Source: Enchytraeus crypticus (lineage: Eukaryota; Annelida; Clitellata; Enchytraeida; Enchytraeidae). From it: a stretch of DNA of 64,000 bases. Below the pieces are notes generated by a model. The model made no database searches, had not been told where the DNA came from, and saw only the letters and a list, made by a program, of their open reading frames with translations. The DNA is taken from assembly GCA_905160935.1 (NCBI GenBank), contig CAJHZI010000271.1, positions 1,107,501-1,171,500 of the forward strand. The letters are read 5' to 3'. A program made the translations under genes and the position numbers. Shown one piece after another: positions 35,531-48,524 of this stretch. The first letter of the stretch is position 1, and each line of letters starts with the position of its first letter.

Positions 35531-38199
35531 AATCGTAAGTGGAAATAAAGAGAAAAGCAAAGAATATTTTATGTCTTGGATCTGCCACAATGCAGTAATA
35601 CCAGCAGCAATAAGAAATTTAGAGATTTTAAACAATTGAAAGCATTGGAGACTCATAGATTCATGAGAAATTTTTGGAGGCAGGATGACAGTCGATTACG
35701 TGAAAACTTCAGATGTATCCGGCAGTGAAAGCGATCACAATGTTAAATAATAATAATTTTTCTTAAAATAATAATAATTTTTCAGTTTCTTAGCAATTTA
35801 TCTCAGAAGTAAAGCAAGAATCCAAGAGTAAGACAGTTTTGCCCATTGGTAGATGAGTGCCATATAATTTATTTTCTTGACCCTATACTCTTATTTCGTT
35901 AGCTTTGAGAACACATATTTATTAGATCAACTAACATTCGTATTGTCGATGTTTCTTTTCCTTTCACGTTGTCTTTAGTATCTTTTCGATAATACAGACC
36001 ATCACTATAGACCTTGTCATATACTTATTTTCTAAATTTTTATTCATCTATCATCTACCCATCACTGGCAGCCATTTAAAGCCGCTCGATTATAATTCTG
36101 CATTAAACTAGAGGTCATTGCAATCAATGTTATAAATAATGAATGCTTAAATGTGATGAAAGTAGTAAATTATTTATCAATTAATCCCAATCAATACATT
36201 CTAGTGCTAGACTCTAATTTGCCAGACTCTAATCAATTTTAAGCCGAGACTAAATTATCAATCCAAAAAATTTGACTTTTATTTAATCTAATTTTTTCAG
36301 AGGTAACTGAAAAAATAGTAATTTCGATTACACATTGCATCATAAATATTTCATTTATTAAGTTCTAGAAATGTATAGAACTTGTACATAAGCATCATTA
36401 TAGAAAAATGTACTGGAAACGATATTTTTATGTATATTATGTCACTAAACCAGTCGAAATTAAGTCAGTCAAAATTTAACGCGTCCTGCTATATTTAGAC
36501 TCCAAAGATTTGAGGACAGAAAGCAAGTTGACTACTAACTAACAACCTATGACCATTGACACTATGGGGTTTAGAAATCTTATATATGTTGTAAGGAATG
36601 AAAAAATTATTACAGGAACTTACTGATTTAATTTATTAATTTTGTAAGTGACAGATTCTTTAATATCTTCAATCTTTCTCGCTTTTCTTGGTACGGGTCT
36701 AAGAAGTAATTAACACGGTAGACGATATTGTTTAGTGCTGCGGAAAATAGAGATTGTATAACGTTCTTTTGCCATAATTACTACATGATCAACTTTGGGA
36801 ATTCCTTATCGGATGTTGAAGATGAGTTAATTGGTAATAGACTCACAGTTTTACATTAAAACTGCTTACTGCTTTTATTTTATCTCAGCACAAATATAGG
36901 AATAAATGCAAATAGACATAGTAAACAAACAAATAATATAAGGAGTGTAAGATAAAAGAGCTTAAGTTTTGTGGGATATTAGTCAATAGTAACTAGTAAA
37001 ACTAGACAAAATCCGATTTAAAGTTGTCTTCTATCCCAGGGGTAGAATCTAAGCTGTAACTATATAATTTAACTACACTTAGATAAAGTTAATTGTGTTA
37101 GTCAATATTTAAATAAGATTTAATTTGCTTACATACCATTCCACCCAAAGTACATTTATTCTCAAGCACATGTAATAGGTTAATGGAGGGGAATGAGCCC
37201 AAGTTACAGGTTTAGTTATTTTATTCCGGACGCACTGATAGCCTTGGTTATTTTCAAAACACAGCCACAAGATTCTACTCAACATTAAAGTTTTCAGAAA
37301 ACCTTCGACGCTATCGTTGGTAAATAGCTAACATTAGACAACTCAAAAATATATTCTGATCTTTTATAATCGGTATTTACGTAAGGATGTATTGAGTCTT
37401 TCTGTGTCTACTCGACTGCAATTCTTCAATCTCACCGATTATTTAAGACTTTTCTCTCTAGCTGTCCCACTGATTTTTGATTTACCGCAGTAAATCTAGA
37501 TACGGAATAAAATGATGCATCCGTCGATCGCCTAATGGAACATGAGGGACTGCCTCCTGCCCGGTGAAATACTACCGGAAGTCTTTTCTTGACATTTTGC
37601 CGGACTCCACTCCGGCCATTGCTCGATATTTACGACTTCATTCGTTACCGAACCGTGGACCCATTATTTCACTTCCGATCCATCTGCTGCAAATACCTTC
37701 AACTAACTTCATAACATAAATTTTTCTAAATCGTCCCAAGCCTCAGCTGACCGCTTCATTTACTTGTTTCATTTGCGCTGATTGCAATTTATTGCAATGA
37801 AAACAAATATATTTAGCTTACGCAGACATAGTCATTACCAAGAAAATTGGGTTTATATCGGGCGTAGACAGTATACGCTATTGGTTATGTGTCGGATTGA
37901 GCATCAGCAGGTACAAGATTCAAATGCAATGCTACCCTATCACAGAAACTTTTTCGGAGCAGGAACTGAGATATAGCTGTCATGTAGCCGTTCAATTCGT
38001 TATTAAATTAAGCTTCTAATATTGCGTTAGAAAGACAGAAGTAGTTTCAGTTGCTCTACCACAAAATGGTATTGGAACAAATCTGTCATAATTTCGGTTA
38101 AATACAAACATTTCCTAATTAATTAAAATTTCTTTTCGTTTGTGGAACCGGACTTTAAATTCTTCTTTTTATTTTATTGTTGCATCAAATATAAGGGCC

Positions 38200-38412
38200 A
38201 GCGTGAATCAACATTTGAGGATGATGCCAGGGGCGTCCCTTAATCACCTGTCATTACAAACTCATTGACATAGAACGATTTAAAACTTTGTATTGAAGGG
38301 TAAATAGATATAAAGCGGTACTGGTCCAATGATCATAGTCCATCGGTCTTGATTTGCTTCAACATTGCTCGATATTGTCACGGACAACAGCAGCAATCTA
38401 ATCGTAGTGTTG
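38200..38412. repeat. LINE-tail remnant followed by degenerate family C copy
   Basis: CATTTGAGGATGATGCCAGG and GGCGTCCC at 38200-38245 resemble the LINE tail in reverse. From 38316, GCGGTACTGGTCCAATGATC through GATATTGTCACGGACAACAG to CAGCAATCTAATCGTAGTG resembles family C in the plus sense. Confidence 0.5.
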
Positions 38413-38712
38413 ATGCACCTGACTTCAATGACACACGTGTAGGTTGATGTTAATAGTATTATCTGATAAAGTATAATTATAATTAGAGAAGTACAGACCG
38501 GTATGGTCAGAGATCAAATTAGATGAAAGGCATAATTAATTTTTTGTTGGTGTTCCGAGATGGCGTAAAATGTAGCAACAGAAGTTGACAGTAGATTGAT
38601 AGCTTTGAAATAGTGATTGCTTTGATTGATTGATTCTCCGATTGAATTGAGGACTTAATAAACTGAATGGATTAATTTAGTGTGTATGTATTGCAAGACT
38701 GACTGATGGGAT

Positions 38713-38845
38713 CGATTAATTAATGTATTGATTAATTAATGTATTGATTAATTAATGTATTGATTAATTAATGTATTGATTAATTAATGTGCTGAATAAC
38801 TAATGTATTGATTAATTCATGCATTGATTAATTAATGTATCGATT
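38713..38845. repeat. 16 bp tandem repeat (ATTAATTAATGTATTG)n
   Basis: About eight units with a few substitutions. Confidence 0.95.
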
Positions 38846-39083
38846 AGTCCTAGAATTGTTTGAGATGATCTAGTTGTCAATGACTTCAGCCCTTTAAGGT
38901 AACACAATACTTAATTAATTTGGTTAATTTTCTTTAATTTACAATATTATAACTTTTATTTTATTTCAATTTACTCTAATTAATTCTTCTTTTGAATTTA
39001 CTTTCACAATATGCCAATATAATATATTACAATCAAATTTATAAATGTATATAATGTAGTAATGTATATGTATATCAAAGTTT

Positions 39084-39087
<4 letters not shown>

Positions 39088-39134
<47 letters not shown>

Positions 39135-39156
39135 ATATATGTACATGTATATAGAT

Positions 39157-39221
<65 letters not shown>

Positions 39222-39243
39222 ATATATGTACATGTATATAGAT

Positions 39244-39283
<40 letters not shown>
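39088..39283. repeat. (TA)n tract containing a duplicated block of about 88 bp
   Basis: TACATGTATATATATGTACA and TGTATATAGATATATATATA occur twice in the same order inside the TA tract, so an internal segment has been tandemly copied. Confidence 0.93.
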
Positions 39284-39286
<3 letters not shown>

Positions 39287-40229
39287 TCGATGAATGCTTA
39301 TTCACGTTATTACAAGTGTTGTCACCGAATATAATATTTGCAGTGAAGTGTAAGTAAAACCGAAAAAAGTTGAATTTTTGAATTCACGGCGACAAAGCGT
39401 TTAAGGTTTTGATATTATATTTTACGAACTGCGAAGCAACTTCCTCTGAATCCTTGATATTACGCTTGAAACTCCTGCAAAGAACGTTTAACCTCACAAT
39501 ACAATTTTAGTGGCGTTATTGCAATATCCATATACATAACTCCTTGCAATATTCCAATGTCAATTTCAAAAATCATTTCCTTTATTCTGCTTTTATTATA
39601 TCGCTCGGTTCGGGTTTGGAGCGGAAAAACTCAGGGAACTCATTTATCGCTCAGTGAATGAGGTTTTCGCAGCAGGATTTTCGTGTAGTCTTTTTCAAAC
39701 GACGAATCCCGGATTAAATCATAGATCATGAATTCAGTCGTACGAACAACATGGACGTGACTGCAGTCAAATGCAAAATAACATCCACTGCATTCTGCTT
39801 CTTTAGCTGCTCCATGATAGAAAAGGTAATAAAGGTAGACTAATGCTTATGTTAGCATTCATATTCAGATAGTATGCATACTGTTCCATAGCGTCACTGA
39901 GAAAATATCTGGATTTGAACTCGACATCATAAACCAATCATCGCTTCAGTTTGAACTTTCAGTTTGATCTGTCCAGGATATTTTTCATTTTTATTTCGTA
40001 GAAACTCGAAAAATAACTACAAGTCGAAATAACAATATTAGAATTTAATTTCTATATAAAAAGTAATTTTTTGTCAAAATTTGCAAATAAACACCGCAAA
40101 ATCTAGCCTAAGTAATTATTGAGTGAGATGCCGCAGAGTGGTTGGCAGATATCAATCAATCAGTGTCACATTGAGACTGCTCGTAGACATAGCACATAAA
40201 AGTTACAATCATACAATCACTAAGTGAGC

Positions 40230-40440
40230 GATGAATAAATTGACTGATTGATTGATTCTTCTATTTATTGTTTGATTGATTTATTAATTTGCTGACTGAC
40301 TTGTTGATTAATTGATTGATTAACTGGTTGACGCATTGACTGTCAGTCGATTGATCTACAGATTGATTGGTTGACAGCTCAATTGATTGATTGACTGATT
40401 GAATAATTGATTGATTGGATTGACTTATTTATTTCTTACT
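40230..40440. repeat. Degenerate (TTGA)n/(TTGATTGA)n region
   Basis: Repeated TTGATTGATT and TGACTGATTG words over about 200 bp, of irregular period. Confidence 0.8.
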
Positions 40441-40501
40441 AATTAGCCGTTTTGTAATTAATTTGGGAGACTGTGTAACTTAATGAATGACTAACTCTTC
40501 A

Positions 40502-40935
40502 CTCTCTCTCTTAGTGCACTGCCTATTGGCAGGTCCATGGTACATAACGCCTCCATTCTTCTCTGTCTTCCGCCTTCCTCTTCATTTCCACATATGAGTG
40601 AGTCTTTAAATCATCTAACATACTTAATATATCGGCCTGCCCCTGCCTCTTGTTCCTGCTATTCTACCTTCTATGACCTCTTTTAATAGACCTTCCCCCC
40701 TTAGAATGTGTCCTATCCATCTCTTCTTCCTATTTCTTAATACATTTATCAACTGTCTATCTGTGCCAACTCTCTCCAGGACTTCCTCATTTGTAACCTT
40801 TTGAGTCCAGCTAATCCTCTCCATTCTTCTCCAAATCCACATTTCCAATGCCTCCAGTTTCCTAATATCTTCCTTCCTTAAGGGCCATGTTTCACAATAG
40901 CGTGGTCCAAAACAAAAGTTTTCACTGTCTTTAAC
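40502..40935 (-). mobile_element. RTE-like 3' fragment, 5'-truncated
   Basis: On the minus strand an open stretch encodes the end of the RTE-like ORF: M-W-I-W-R-R-M-E-R-I-S-W-T, T-N-E-E-V-L-E-R-V, R-K-K-R-W-I-G-H-I-L-R, V-I-E-G-R and R-G-R-G-R-P. It ends in GTGCACTAAGAGAGAGAG at the left. Homology stops near 40935, inside the segment encoding K-I-V-K-T-L. It keeps TGG where the copy at 47023-48524 has a TGA. Confidence 0.88.
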
Positions 40936-41019
40936 TCGTCACATATTACTTATATTTTATTGTCTAAATTTATAACACCGCTTTTGAACCGATATTTAGA
41001 CTTTCTTTTTTTTTTTTTT

Positions 41020-41100
41020 TTTGGTATCGTCTCAATGATGCTCGATGTTCTCGTTGATTACAGTTGACGACTTTGAATGCTGTTGTTGTGTTATAACCTC
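41020..41100 (+). repeat. Family C fragment just upstream of exon 2
   Basis: TTTTTGGTATCGTCTCAATG, TGCTCGATGTTCTCGTTGAT and TACAGTTGACGACTTTGAAT match family C. It is separated by about 35 bp from the exon 2 acceptor. Confidence 0.55.
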
Positions 41101-41136
41101 ACAAAGTTTTTATATTGTGGTTTCATTCTGTTTCAG

Positions 41137-41204
41137 ACACGAGCTGTGTCATCAGTGTCTAATGATTACCAGGCGTCACGCAAACGTCATTCAATATAAA
41201 CAGA
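41137..41204 (+). CDS. Exon 2 of the DUF7044-type gene (C-H-Q-C / N-V-I-Q-Y-K segment)
   Basis: The acceptor TTTCAG ends at 41136 after a T-rich tract, and the donor GTAAGA starts at 41205. One base completes the split codon from exon 1 (AG+A, Arg). Then come 22 codons with HELCHQC at the start and RHANVIQYKQ at the end, and one base carries over. The family has C-Y-R-C followed some ten residues later by H-x-N-V-L-Q-Y-K-E; here C-H-Q-C and H-A-N-V-I-Q-Y-K-Q fill those positions. At 68 bases it is the smallest exon found. A family C repeat ends about 35 bp upstream of it. Confidence 0.85.
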
Positions 41205-41825
41205 GTAAGATCTCATTCTTTTTCCCTATCTTATAAAACACTTTGCAACACATTACTTATCTACTGTTTTATTTTAGGACAGTTTCTTTATTACGTATCA
41301 CACATGTGCGTTTTTGCTGGTTTTGTAAATTATATTATTTTCAGACATCTTAGAAACACAGAAAATAAATGTAACTTGGATCATAAAATTATACAATCCA
41401 ACAAACTAAAACTGTACTTATCATCTGTCTAATAAAATAAAGTAATAATCTTCAGAGGCTGCAGTCTGTATTGAAGTTCAGTTAACATATTATTCTTTTT
41501 TAATAATAAAATTATTCCTAAATTGAATACACTGTGTCAAAACATTTTGAAGTAGTAATAGAATTTAAGTTAGTGTCAGAACGCTTGATCAAATATTCCA
41601 TAGTTTGCTGATAGGAATCGTTGATTTTCATGCGATTTTTGTCAAACACATCACTACAGCATACCAGAATAATGTTCTTCACTTATCTTGCAAATATGCT
41701 TGATCAATCTGGTGTAACCTGCGTTTAGTCACTCTCGTTAACCTTCCCTCTAATTTCAGATAAATGTTTAAGAGACATCAGAAATGCATAGGTCAGATTA
41801 TTAATAAATTAAAACAAATTTGTAA

Positions 41826-42069
41826 TAAAAAGTAAACGTAAATACGCATTATAGTGAACTGATCAACTATGTCGATATCTATCACTTCTTAATACTACAT
41901 GTTTAAATTGTTAGGCAATTTAGACCATTTTCCGTGTAGCCAGTCCAGTGAATGTCCGAGATTTTACTCTCAGATCAGCGCGGCTGGGATTCGAACCCGC
42001 GAGGTTTCAATTCACTTCAGGATCTGTCATTTAAAACTTTTGACGTTACCCCTGCGCTATTGAGACATT
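41826..42069 (-). mobile_element. SINE B copy
   Basis: In reverse: TGTCTCAATAGCGCAGGGGT, B box GCGGGTTCGAATCCCAGCCG (a perfect B box), CTGAGAGTAAAATCTCGGAC, and a tail ending CGCATTTACGTTTACTTTTT-like sequence. Full length, like 19262-19509. Confidence 0.88.
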
Positions 42070-43479
42070 CAATAAATATATATTGAGAAATTTAATTTTA
42101 TATCGAATTGATGAGACTTATTTTACACCAGCTAGTTGTAGAATATGATTACTGTTATCAAATCTCTCCTTAAAGTTTATCTTGATATATTGAAATCTCC
42201 TAAATCTAGATTAAGGAGATTCTTTACCTCTAATTCATAGATGCCAGATCAGTTAAAGGCGGCACTTGTCGCCCACTCTGATGGCCTCAGGATAAATTTA
42301 TTTCATTATTAGATAGATGTGCATTAAATGATCGATATATTTACATTCATTGAAATGATGTCTGTTCGTTTCTTTAGCTTTATTTGGTTCAAATAAACAT
42401 ATTTCTTAATATCAATAGCAAGAAAATATTTTAATTTTCTATTCAAAACTTTCCTACAGAACCATCAGAATCAATTTATCATATCGTAATAAGAGCTGAC
42501 ATGATTTTAAACTTGGTTGTTCGCATCGTTTAACGATTTCACTAATGAACTAATATCATATTGTACATTAATCTTCCAGAAACTAGCGCAAGTCCGCGCA
42601 TAATCCATCTCTTTACTAATTATCATCACCGACAGAATTATCAGATCTTTTCGTTAGACCCTAAATCAACCCCATCTTTAGTTCACTTCAGCGAATCTTG
42701 CATGGATATCGCTCAAAATCCATAATTCACATGTTTTATCCGTCTCCCAGGAGAACAGTTCTGCCGTATCTTAATTATAGAGTGTCAGCATTATAGGCGG
42801 GATTTCAGAACTAGTATTCCCCCACTCTAATATCACCCTGTCCAAGCCGCCCCTGACTGAACTTCTCTTTTCAGAACTGCGTTCGGGATAAAAAGCCAAG
42901 TGTTCACCAGCTTTGTCAAATATTTCGTACAAGCAAAAATATTTTATAAAAGCAACGAACTTTTGGGTAAGAAAATCGCGAAAGCAGAGGTTTTTTTAAA
43001 AAACAAACTTGAAAGAAACTTTCCACATTTTCGTAAAAAAATGAAAATAAATTAAGGATATAGTTCGAACAGAAAATTACGGGTCTCTCTGACTCCTAAT
43101 CGCCACCCCCCTCCCTTGAGATAATATCCGAATCTCGCCTCCCTTCGTCCTGCAATCATAACTTCATCAATAGGATCTATAAGCGGAAAATGTTGGAAGT
43201 CTCTCAGTGGAAGAAAAACCGTCGAAGCCGGTTACGCTTCGATCAAACATCACTGAATAACTGCAGCTATATCTCCGCTCTGCTGTTGCATAGGTTCCTC
43301 TAACTTGAGTTAATTTAGAAGCTGGACAGACGCTTATTTTTACATTTATTTTTTATATTATCGATACTTTATACTTGTAAGTTTCGCATTAAACAACGAT
43401 TTTTGGTAACTGTTGACATTATATCGAGGATAGGCGCTTCAAGAAATATATTTCAACATCCTGGGTCTGTACCTCGCTC

Positions 43480-43548
43480 ACTGACCAGGGATTTGAGCCC
43501 ATAACTCGCTATTCTCAGCTGCTAGCTTTATCAGTTATACTAGCCATA
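43480..43548 (-). repeat. tRNA-like SINE head
   Basis: Reverse reading gives TGGCTAGTATAACTGATAAA (A-box region) and a B box ATGGGCTCAAATCCCTGG. No copy of this head was seen elsewhere in the window. Confidence 0.45.
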
Positions 43549-46500
43549 TATTCGGTGCTTGCTGTCTGTTTTGGTGTTTGTGCTAGCTTTATCAAATGCA
43601 TTAAAATATCCTATATCTATCCACTTCCCCAGATATATCAATATTAAACTTTGCCAACCTTTCCCTATAATGAGCAACTACATATAAAAACCTTCATGAA
43701 CTTATTTAATCAAGTCTTTAAAGCCTACATCAAAATTGGTGCTAATTCATAAGCTACCGGTCTTCAATGAAGCAAAATTATATCACTTTACGTCGCTGAT
43801 AGTTCTGTGTATAATAAGACATAATTATACTGTAGATCTACATGAAATTTTCATTGAAGACAAATTTGCATTTTCACATATCAGACGAAAGGCACTAACA
43901 ATCTAAATTCAATATTCTCGATGGAAAAGTATCATTAAAAAGTACAATATCAAAATTGTGTGCTAAGTATTTTGATGCTAAGTAATGCACAGTACTTTTT
44001 TCGGCAAATAATTTTAGACTCATTGCATATATTTATCCATTTTTATACCGCGTGTTTGAAAGATCGCCATGGCTTAATCGTTTTCTGGCTACTTAGATGT
44101 ATACGAAGTTATACCTAAATGCTTAAATTATGAACTCCGCATGTTTGTAACCATTTTTGTCGTAGGGCCCTACTATAATAAAGAAATAAATAATAAATAC
44201 ACTTTTTATAAAAAATATGAATTCTCGATTTACTAGAATCATGGTGCTAAAGATCTATGAGAAGTTGCTCACTTAGCTACATACCAAAAAGCTCTCACTC
44301 GCTTGTTTTAACGAATGGCTAGTCCAAGGTGCATAGTCCAGCCCACAGACAGCTTTCATGCTCAGTAAAATCACATCGTTGATCAACAAGCTGATTGCCT
44401 CATATATTAAGGATTTTAAGCGTTCATTAAACTTTAATGTAGCCTTTAGCATAAAACTATGACTTTTGAAGTGGTTCATAAGAACTTTCATAATTTGAGC
44501 CTAATTTCTGCTTAGTCGTCTTATACTACAAGTACTGATGGCCTAAGGTGTAATGGATCGGCAACAACACGAAGAAGTACTACAATTGTCTTGAAGGCTA
44601 AATTTACAAATAAACATTATAACTGCTGTTTTGCGTGTATACAAGTATACAGGCTTATACATTGTAAGACTCAAACGTTAAACCTCTGCCGAAATGAGTG
44701 TTTGTTGTTATGTAAGTTCATCTTCAGGTAACATCAATTCAAGAAAGCAATATATAGCCGACTGACAAACCAATGCCATAAAAAATTCATCACATCTTGA
44801 CCGATTACATTTCTGTAGGTCTTAATATAAAAACACATTTATAAATTATTTCTTTAAGATGGATGACATTTTGCAAATAGAAAGTAATGTAGACTCAACT
44901 TATACGTATTTTACAGAAACAGATGGCCCTTGTTTGAGTAGGTTTACATCAGATTTATAATTGTCAAGGTTTTCTTAGTATTTTTATCAAGAATAATTGG
45001 AATTACTTCTCGGAGATTCTTTTTTTAAAGCAAGAATAGAGAAATAGAAATATGAAAAGTAAAAGATTTAAAACATCCATAATGTTATATTTTAAATATT
45101 AGCAATTAATTGAACTTATTAATCAGAAAGTTGCACAACCTTGGAGTTGTAAATTTATCATTGCATTCTTTCGTTAATGCCTTTCGATAGAGTTTCGTTT
45201 AAGAGCCTGTTAGTCACGAAGGGTATCTCAAATCTGCTACAAAAACTAAGCTTAATCTCTCTAACTGTTTGAGCGACAATTAACTGAGATCAGCTTAATT
45301 TATAAATGGCATACATTCTGGGTGACTACTTCGGAAAATTGCTAAGACAATTGCAATATCTGGAGCTTAATTGCTAAAATCGAATTCCACTAGATTACTG
45401 AAGAGTGGACACTGAACAGTGTAACCTATGATCCGTTCTACGCATTTAGAAATACTCCTCTATAGATATATTGCCATTTGAAAGTATAATCTTTGTGTTG
45501 AGATATTTACAAAAACAATCGCAGCGAATTCAGATCAATTCAAAAATTGTGCTCTGCTGCCAAATTTATAAAATAGCTAAGACACACAATGCATCGTTTT
45601 AAAAGTTAAGACAATCTGTATTTCGTGAAGTCTTACCTCTTTAGCATAAATATACTGCGGATAAAATGCAAGTGTTTATTATAGTAGAATCTTTCTGTCG
45701 TCAAAATAATGATATCTCTGAAAACTGCTCAGGATTTGATTCTCTGGCGCTCCAAGAAATGATTGTACGATTTTGAAAGTTCAGCGAAAACATGAAAATA
45801 CCTTTAAGCATTTCACAAGCTTATAAGACTGGCCTACATTTTAAAAGTTAACAATGAATTCACTATTTGAAACTCTTACCTACGAACATATTCAGCTTTT
45901 AGTTAAAGCTAAATGCAGCGCGTCATCATATTCAACGCACTTGAAGATGATGAAGTCAGGCTTCCGCTTTCTTTATGATCGTCGTCATTAAGAATGTGAC
46001 GTATTATTCGCATCCTGTCATTCTGTAGCTGCGAAGTCTCTTATGAAAAATAGCACAAAGAACTTGTATCAGCCTAGCATTCTTATTCATTGAGAGCCAT
46101 TAGCAATGACATTCAGAGCATAAAAGTCGTAGGATTACTTTTTGTAATAAGCGGTAGAAAAATCTGCAGCAAGATTGGAAGAAAGTAAAAAAAGACTACG
46201 TTGTTTAATTTATTGCTAATATAAAGTGACTAAAAGATTCGCTTAAGAAATATTTGATTATTTTTCACATGGTCAGACATCATTACAAATTTATATAAAG
46301 CAGAAGTGAAGTAGGTCTAATATACATGTATATCTAATATATATATAATATATGTATATATATATATATATAAATTATATATATATATCAGGATTTGATG
46401 TGCATTTTAATGATGAAAAGTATTAAAATATCTTACGTCAACAGTTTTGCTTTCAATAATCTCAATATCAAAATTGCAACACTGTAACACTAATCCATAG

Positions 46501-46772
46501 TCCATCTTCATAAATACTAGTTAGTATAAATACATTATTTTTTATAATAAATACATTTATTTTTGAGAACTGGTGCTTCGCTAGGTGATGGAGCATGGCC
46601 ATCTTCTGTTGCTTGTGTTTGGAATGGTTTGACACGTAATAGTCTGAGACATGAGTGTAACTATTTAGCTTTACGTCGTGGTGTCAAAACAATATTGTGG
46701 TCGCGTAGTTTTTCTACATGATAGTATTTCTACGTATGTAAGCGTATTTTTTATATGAAGACAGGAATGAAT

Positions 46773-46965
46773 GTTGCTGGTTAGCATAAAGTTCCACTCA
46801 TATGTAGACAATTTTTACTAGTTTAGATATTACTTTAAATGAAATCGTTATTTTGCTTATTATTACTATCGAACTCTTTCTGTAAAGTAGTCTCGAAGAC
46901 AAAGTTCGGCCATGACACTGTTATATAAGTTTTCTTTGCTACTAATAATAATAATTATTATTATT
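46773..46965 (+). repeat. Family E repeat
   Basis: ATAAAGTTCCACTCATATGT, GAACTCTTTCTGTAAAGTAG, TCTCGAAGACAAAG and CCATGACACTGTTATATAAG match 23988-24165. It ends in (AAT)n. Confidence 0.8.
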
Positions 46966-47022
46966 GTTATTACTAAACCAACATTTTGTGTTTCCCAATA
47001 TTATATTGCTACATATGATGTA

Positions 47023-48524
47023 AAAGGGGCCCCGATTTAATGAAGGAGGAAATTTATTCTGCAATTAACAGTATGAAGAAGGGGAAGGCAGCCGGAATAG
47101 ATGAAATCCCAGCAGAATTCTTGAAAATATTGGAAGGAGAAACACTAAATAAGTTAATGGAGGTATGTATAGAAGTGTACAATACAGGTATTTGGCCAGA
47201 CGACTTTACCAAGTCAATGATGATTCCAATTCCCAAAAAAGCCAATGCTGTGGAGTGTTTGGATTACAGAACAATCAGCTTAATACCTCATGCATCGAAG
47301 ATCCTATTAAAGATAGTAAATAATCGCATTCAGTCGAAAGCAGAGATGATACTGAGCAAGACACAATTTGGTTTTAGGAAAGGATGCGGCACAGAGAAGC
47401 AATAGGAGTAATGCGGGTTCTTTGCGAAAGAAGCTTAGAATATGGAAATGACGTTTTTGTATGCTTTTTAGACTTCGAGAAGGCCTTTGACAGGATTGAT
47501 TGGATAACGATGATGAATATTTTAAAAGGAATAGGAATTGACTGGAGAGATAGAAGACTAATTTTGAACTTGTACATGTATCAAAGATCAGTATTCAAAA
47601 TCCAACAAGAGTACTCAGAAGAAGGTGAAATAGGACGTGGAGTAAGACAAGGTTGTAGCATTTCGCCGCTGCTGTTTAACATTTACGCTGAGGCAATGAT
47701 GGAGGAAGCCATGGAGACTTGGAAGAAGGAATAAAAGTAGGAGGGAATTTGTTACAAGATGTACGATTTGCAGATGACCAAGGAATGGTAGCGGGCAGCG
47801 AGATTGGATTGCAGAAGATAATGGATAGGCTGAATGATACGGCCCTAAGATATGGCATGAAGATTAATATAAAAAAGACCAAGGTTATGAGAGTGTCCAA
47901 TAATAAAGGTGAAGTTATTATCACAATAAATGGTACGAAATTGGAACAGGTAAGTAGTTTCAAATATTTGGGTCATACTATAACCGATGATGGGAAATGT
48001 GAGACGGAAATATGCAGTAGGATTGCACAAGCAAAAGCCTTTGGTAGTAGAAAAGAACTATTAACAAAAAGTCTAAAGAAAGACACAAAGATAAAGATAG
48101 TGAAAACTTTGGTTTGGACCACGCTGTTGTATGGATGTGAAACATGGACCTTAAGGAAGGAAGATATTAGGAAATTGGAGGCATTGGAAATGTGGATTTG
48201 GAGAGTAATGGAGAGGATTAGCTGAACTCAAAAGGTTACAAATGAGGAGGTCTTGGAGAGAGTTGGCACAGATAGACAGTTGATAAATGTATTAAGAAAT
48301 AGGAAGAAGAGATGGATAGGACATATTCTAAGGGGGGAAGGTCTAATAAAAGAGGTCATAGAAGGTAGAATGGAAGGAAAAAGAGGCAGGGGTAGGCCGA
48401 GATTAGGTATTGTAGATGATTTAAAGACCGACTCATATGTGGAAATGAAGAGGAAGGCCGAAGACAGAGAAGAGTGGAGGCGTTATGTACCATGGACCTG
48501 CCAGTAGGCAATGCACTAAGAGAG
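47023..48524 (+). mobile_element. RTE-like non-LTR retrotransposon, 5'-truncated, inactivated
   Basis: About 1.5 kb encoding most of an RTE/BovB-type reverse transcriptase domain and the element C-terminus. Visible in order: K-A-A-G-I-D-E-I-P-A-E-F, W-P-D-D-F, I-P-I-P-K-K, D-Y-R-T-I-S-L, Q-F-G-F-R-K-G-C-G, F-L-D-F-E-K-A-F-D, G-V-R-Q-G-C-S-I-S-P-L-L-F, F-A-D-D-Q, S-F-K-Y-L-G, L-L-Y-G-C-E-T-W-T-L, R-K-K-R-W-I-G-H, R-G-R-G-R-P. The usual catalytic Y/FADD is present. A one-base loss near 47390, another near 47715, a three-base loss near 48035 and TGG-to-TGA at 48223 distinguish it from the copy at 59349-60859. Homology begins at 47023 and ends with CACTAAGAGAG. ATGATGTA flanks it at 47015-47022 and 48525-48532, a probable target-site duplication. 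It lies in sense inside intron 2. Confidence 0.92.

Larger units (their letters stand above)
28536..41136 (+). other. Intron 1 of the DUF7044-type gene (about 12.6 kb)
   Basis: Bounded by GTAACA and TTTCAG. It holds the minisatellite, LINE tail fragments, family C copies, a perfect hairpin, a CCAAT doublet, an eroded RTE-like piece and a 3'-end RTE-like piece, all listed separately. Between them (for example 30610-31261, 33890-35239, 35531-38199, 39284-40229) I see only A+T-rich sequence without coding signal. Confidence 0.75.

Noticed and set aside
37500-37740. G+C-richer stretch tested for an exon on both strands
   Set aside because: No frame combines splice signals with a recognisable or well-formed peptide.
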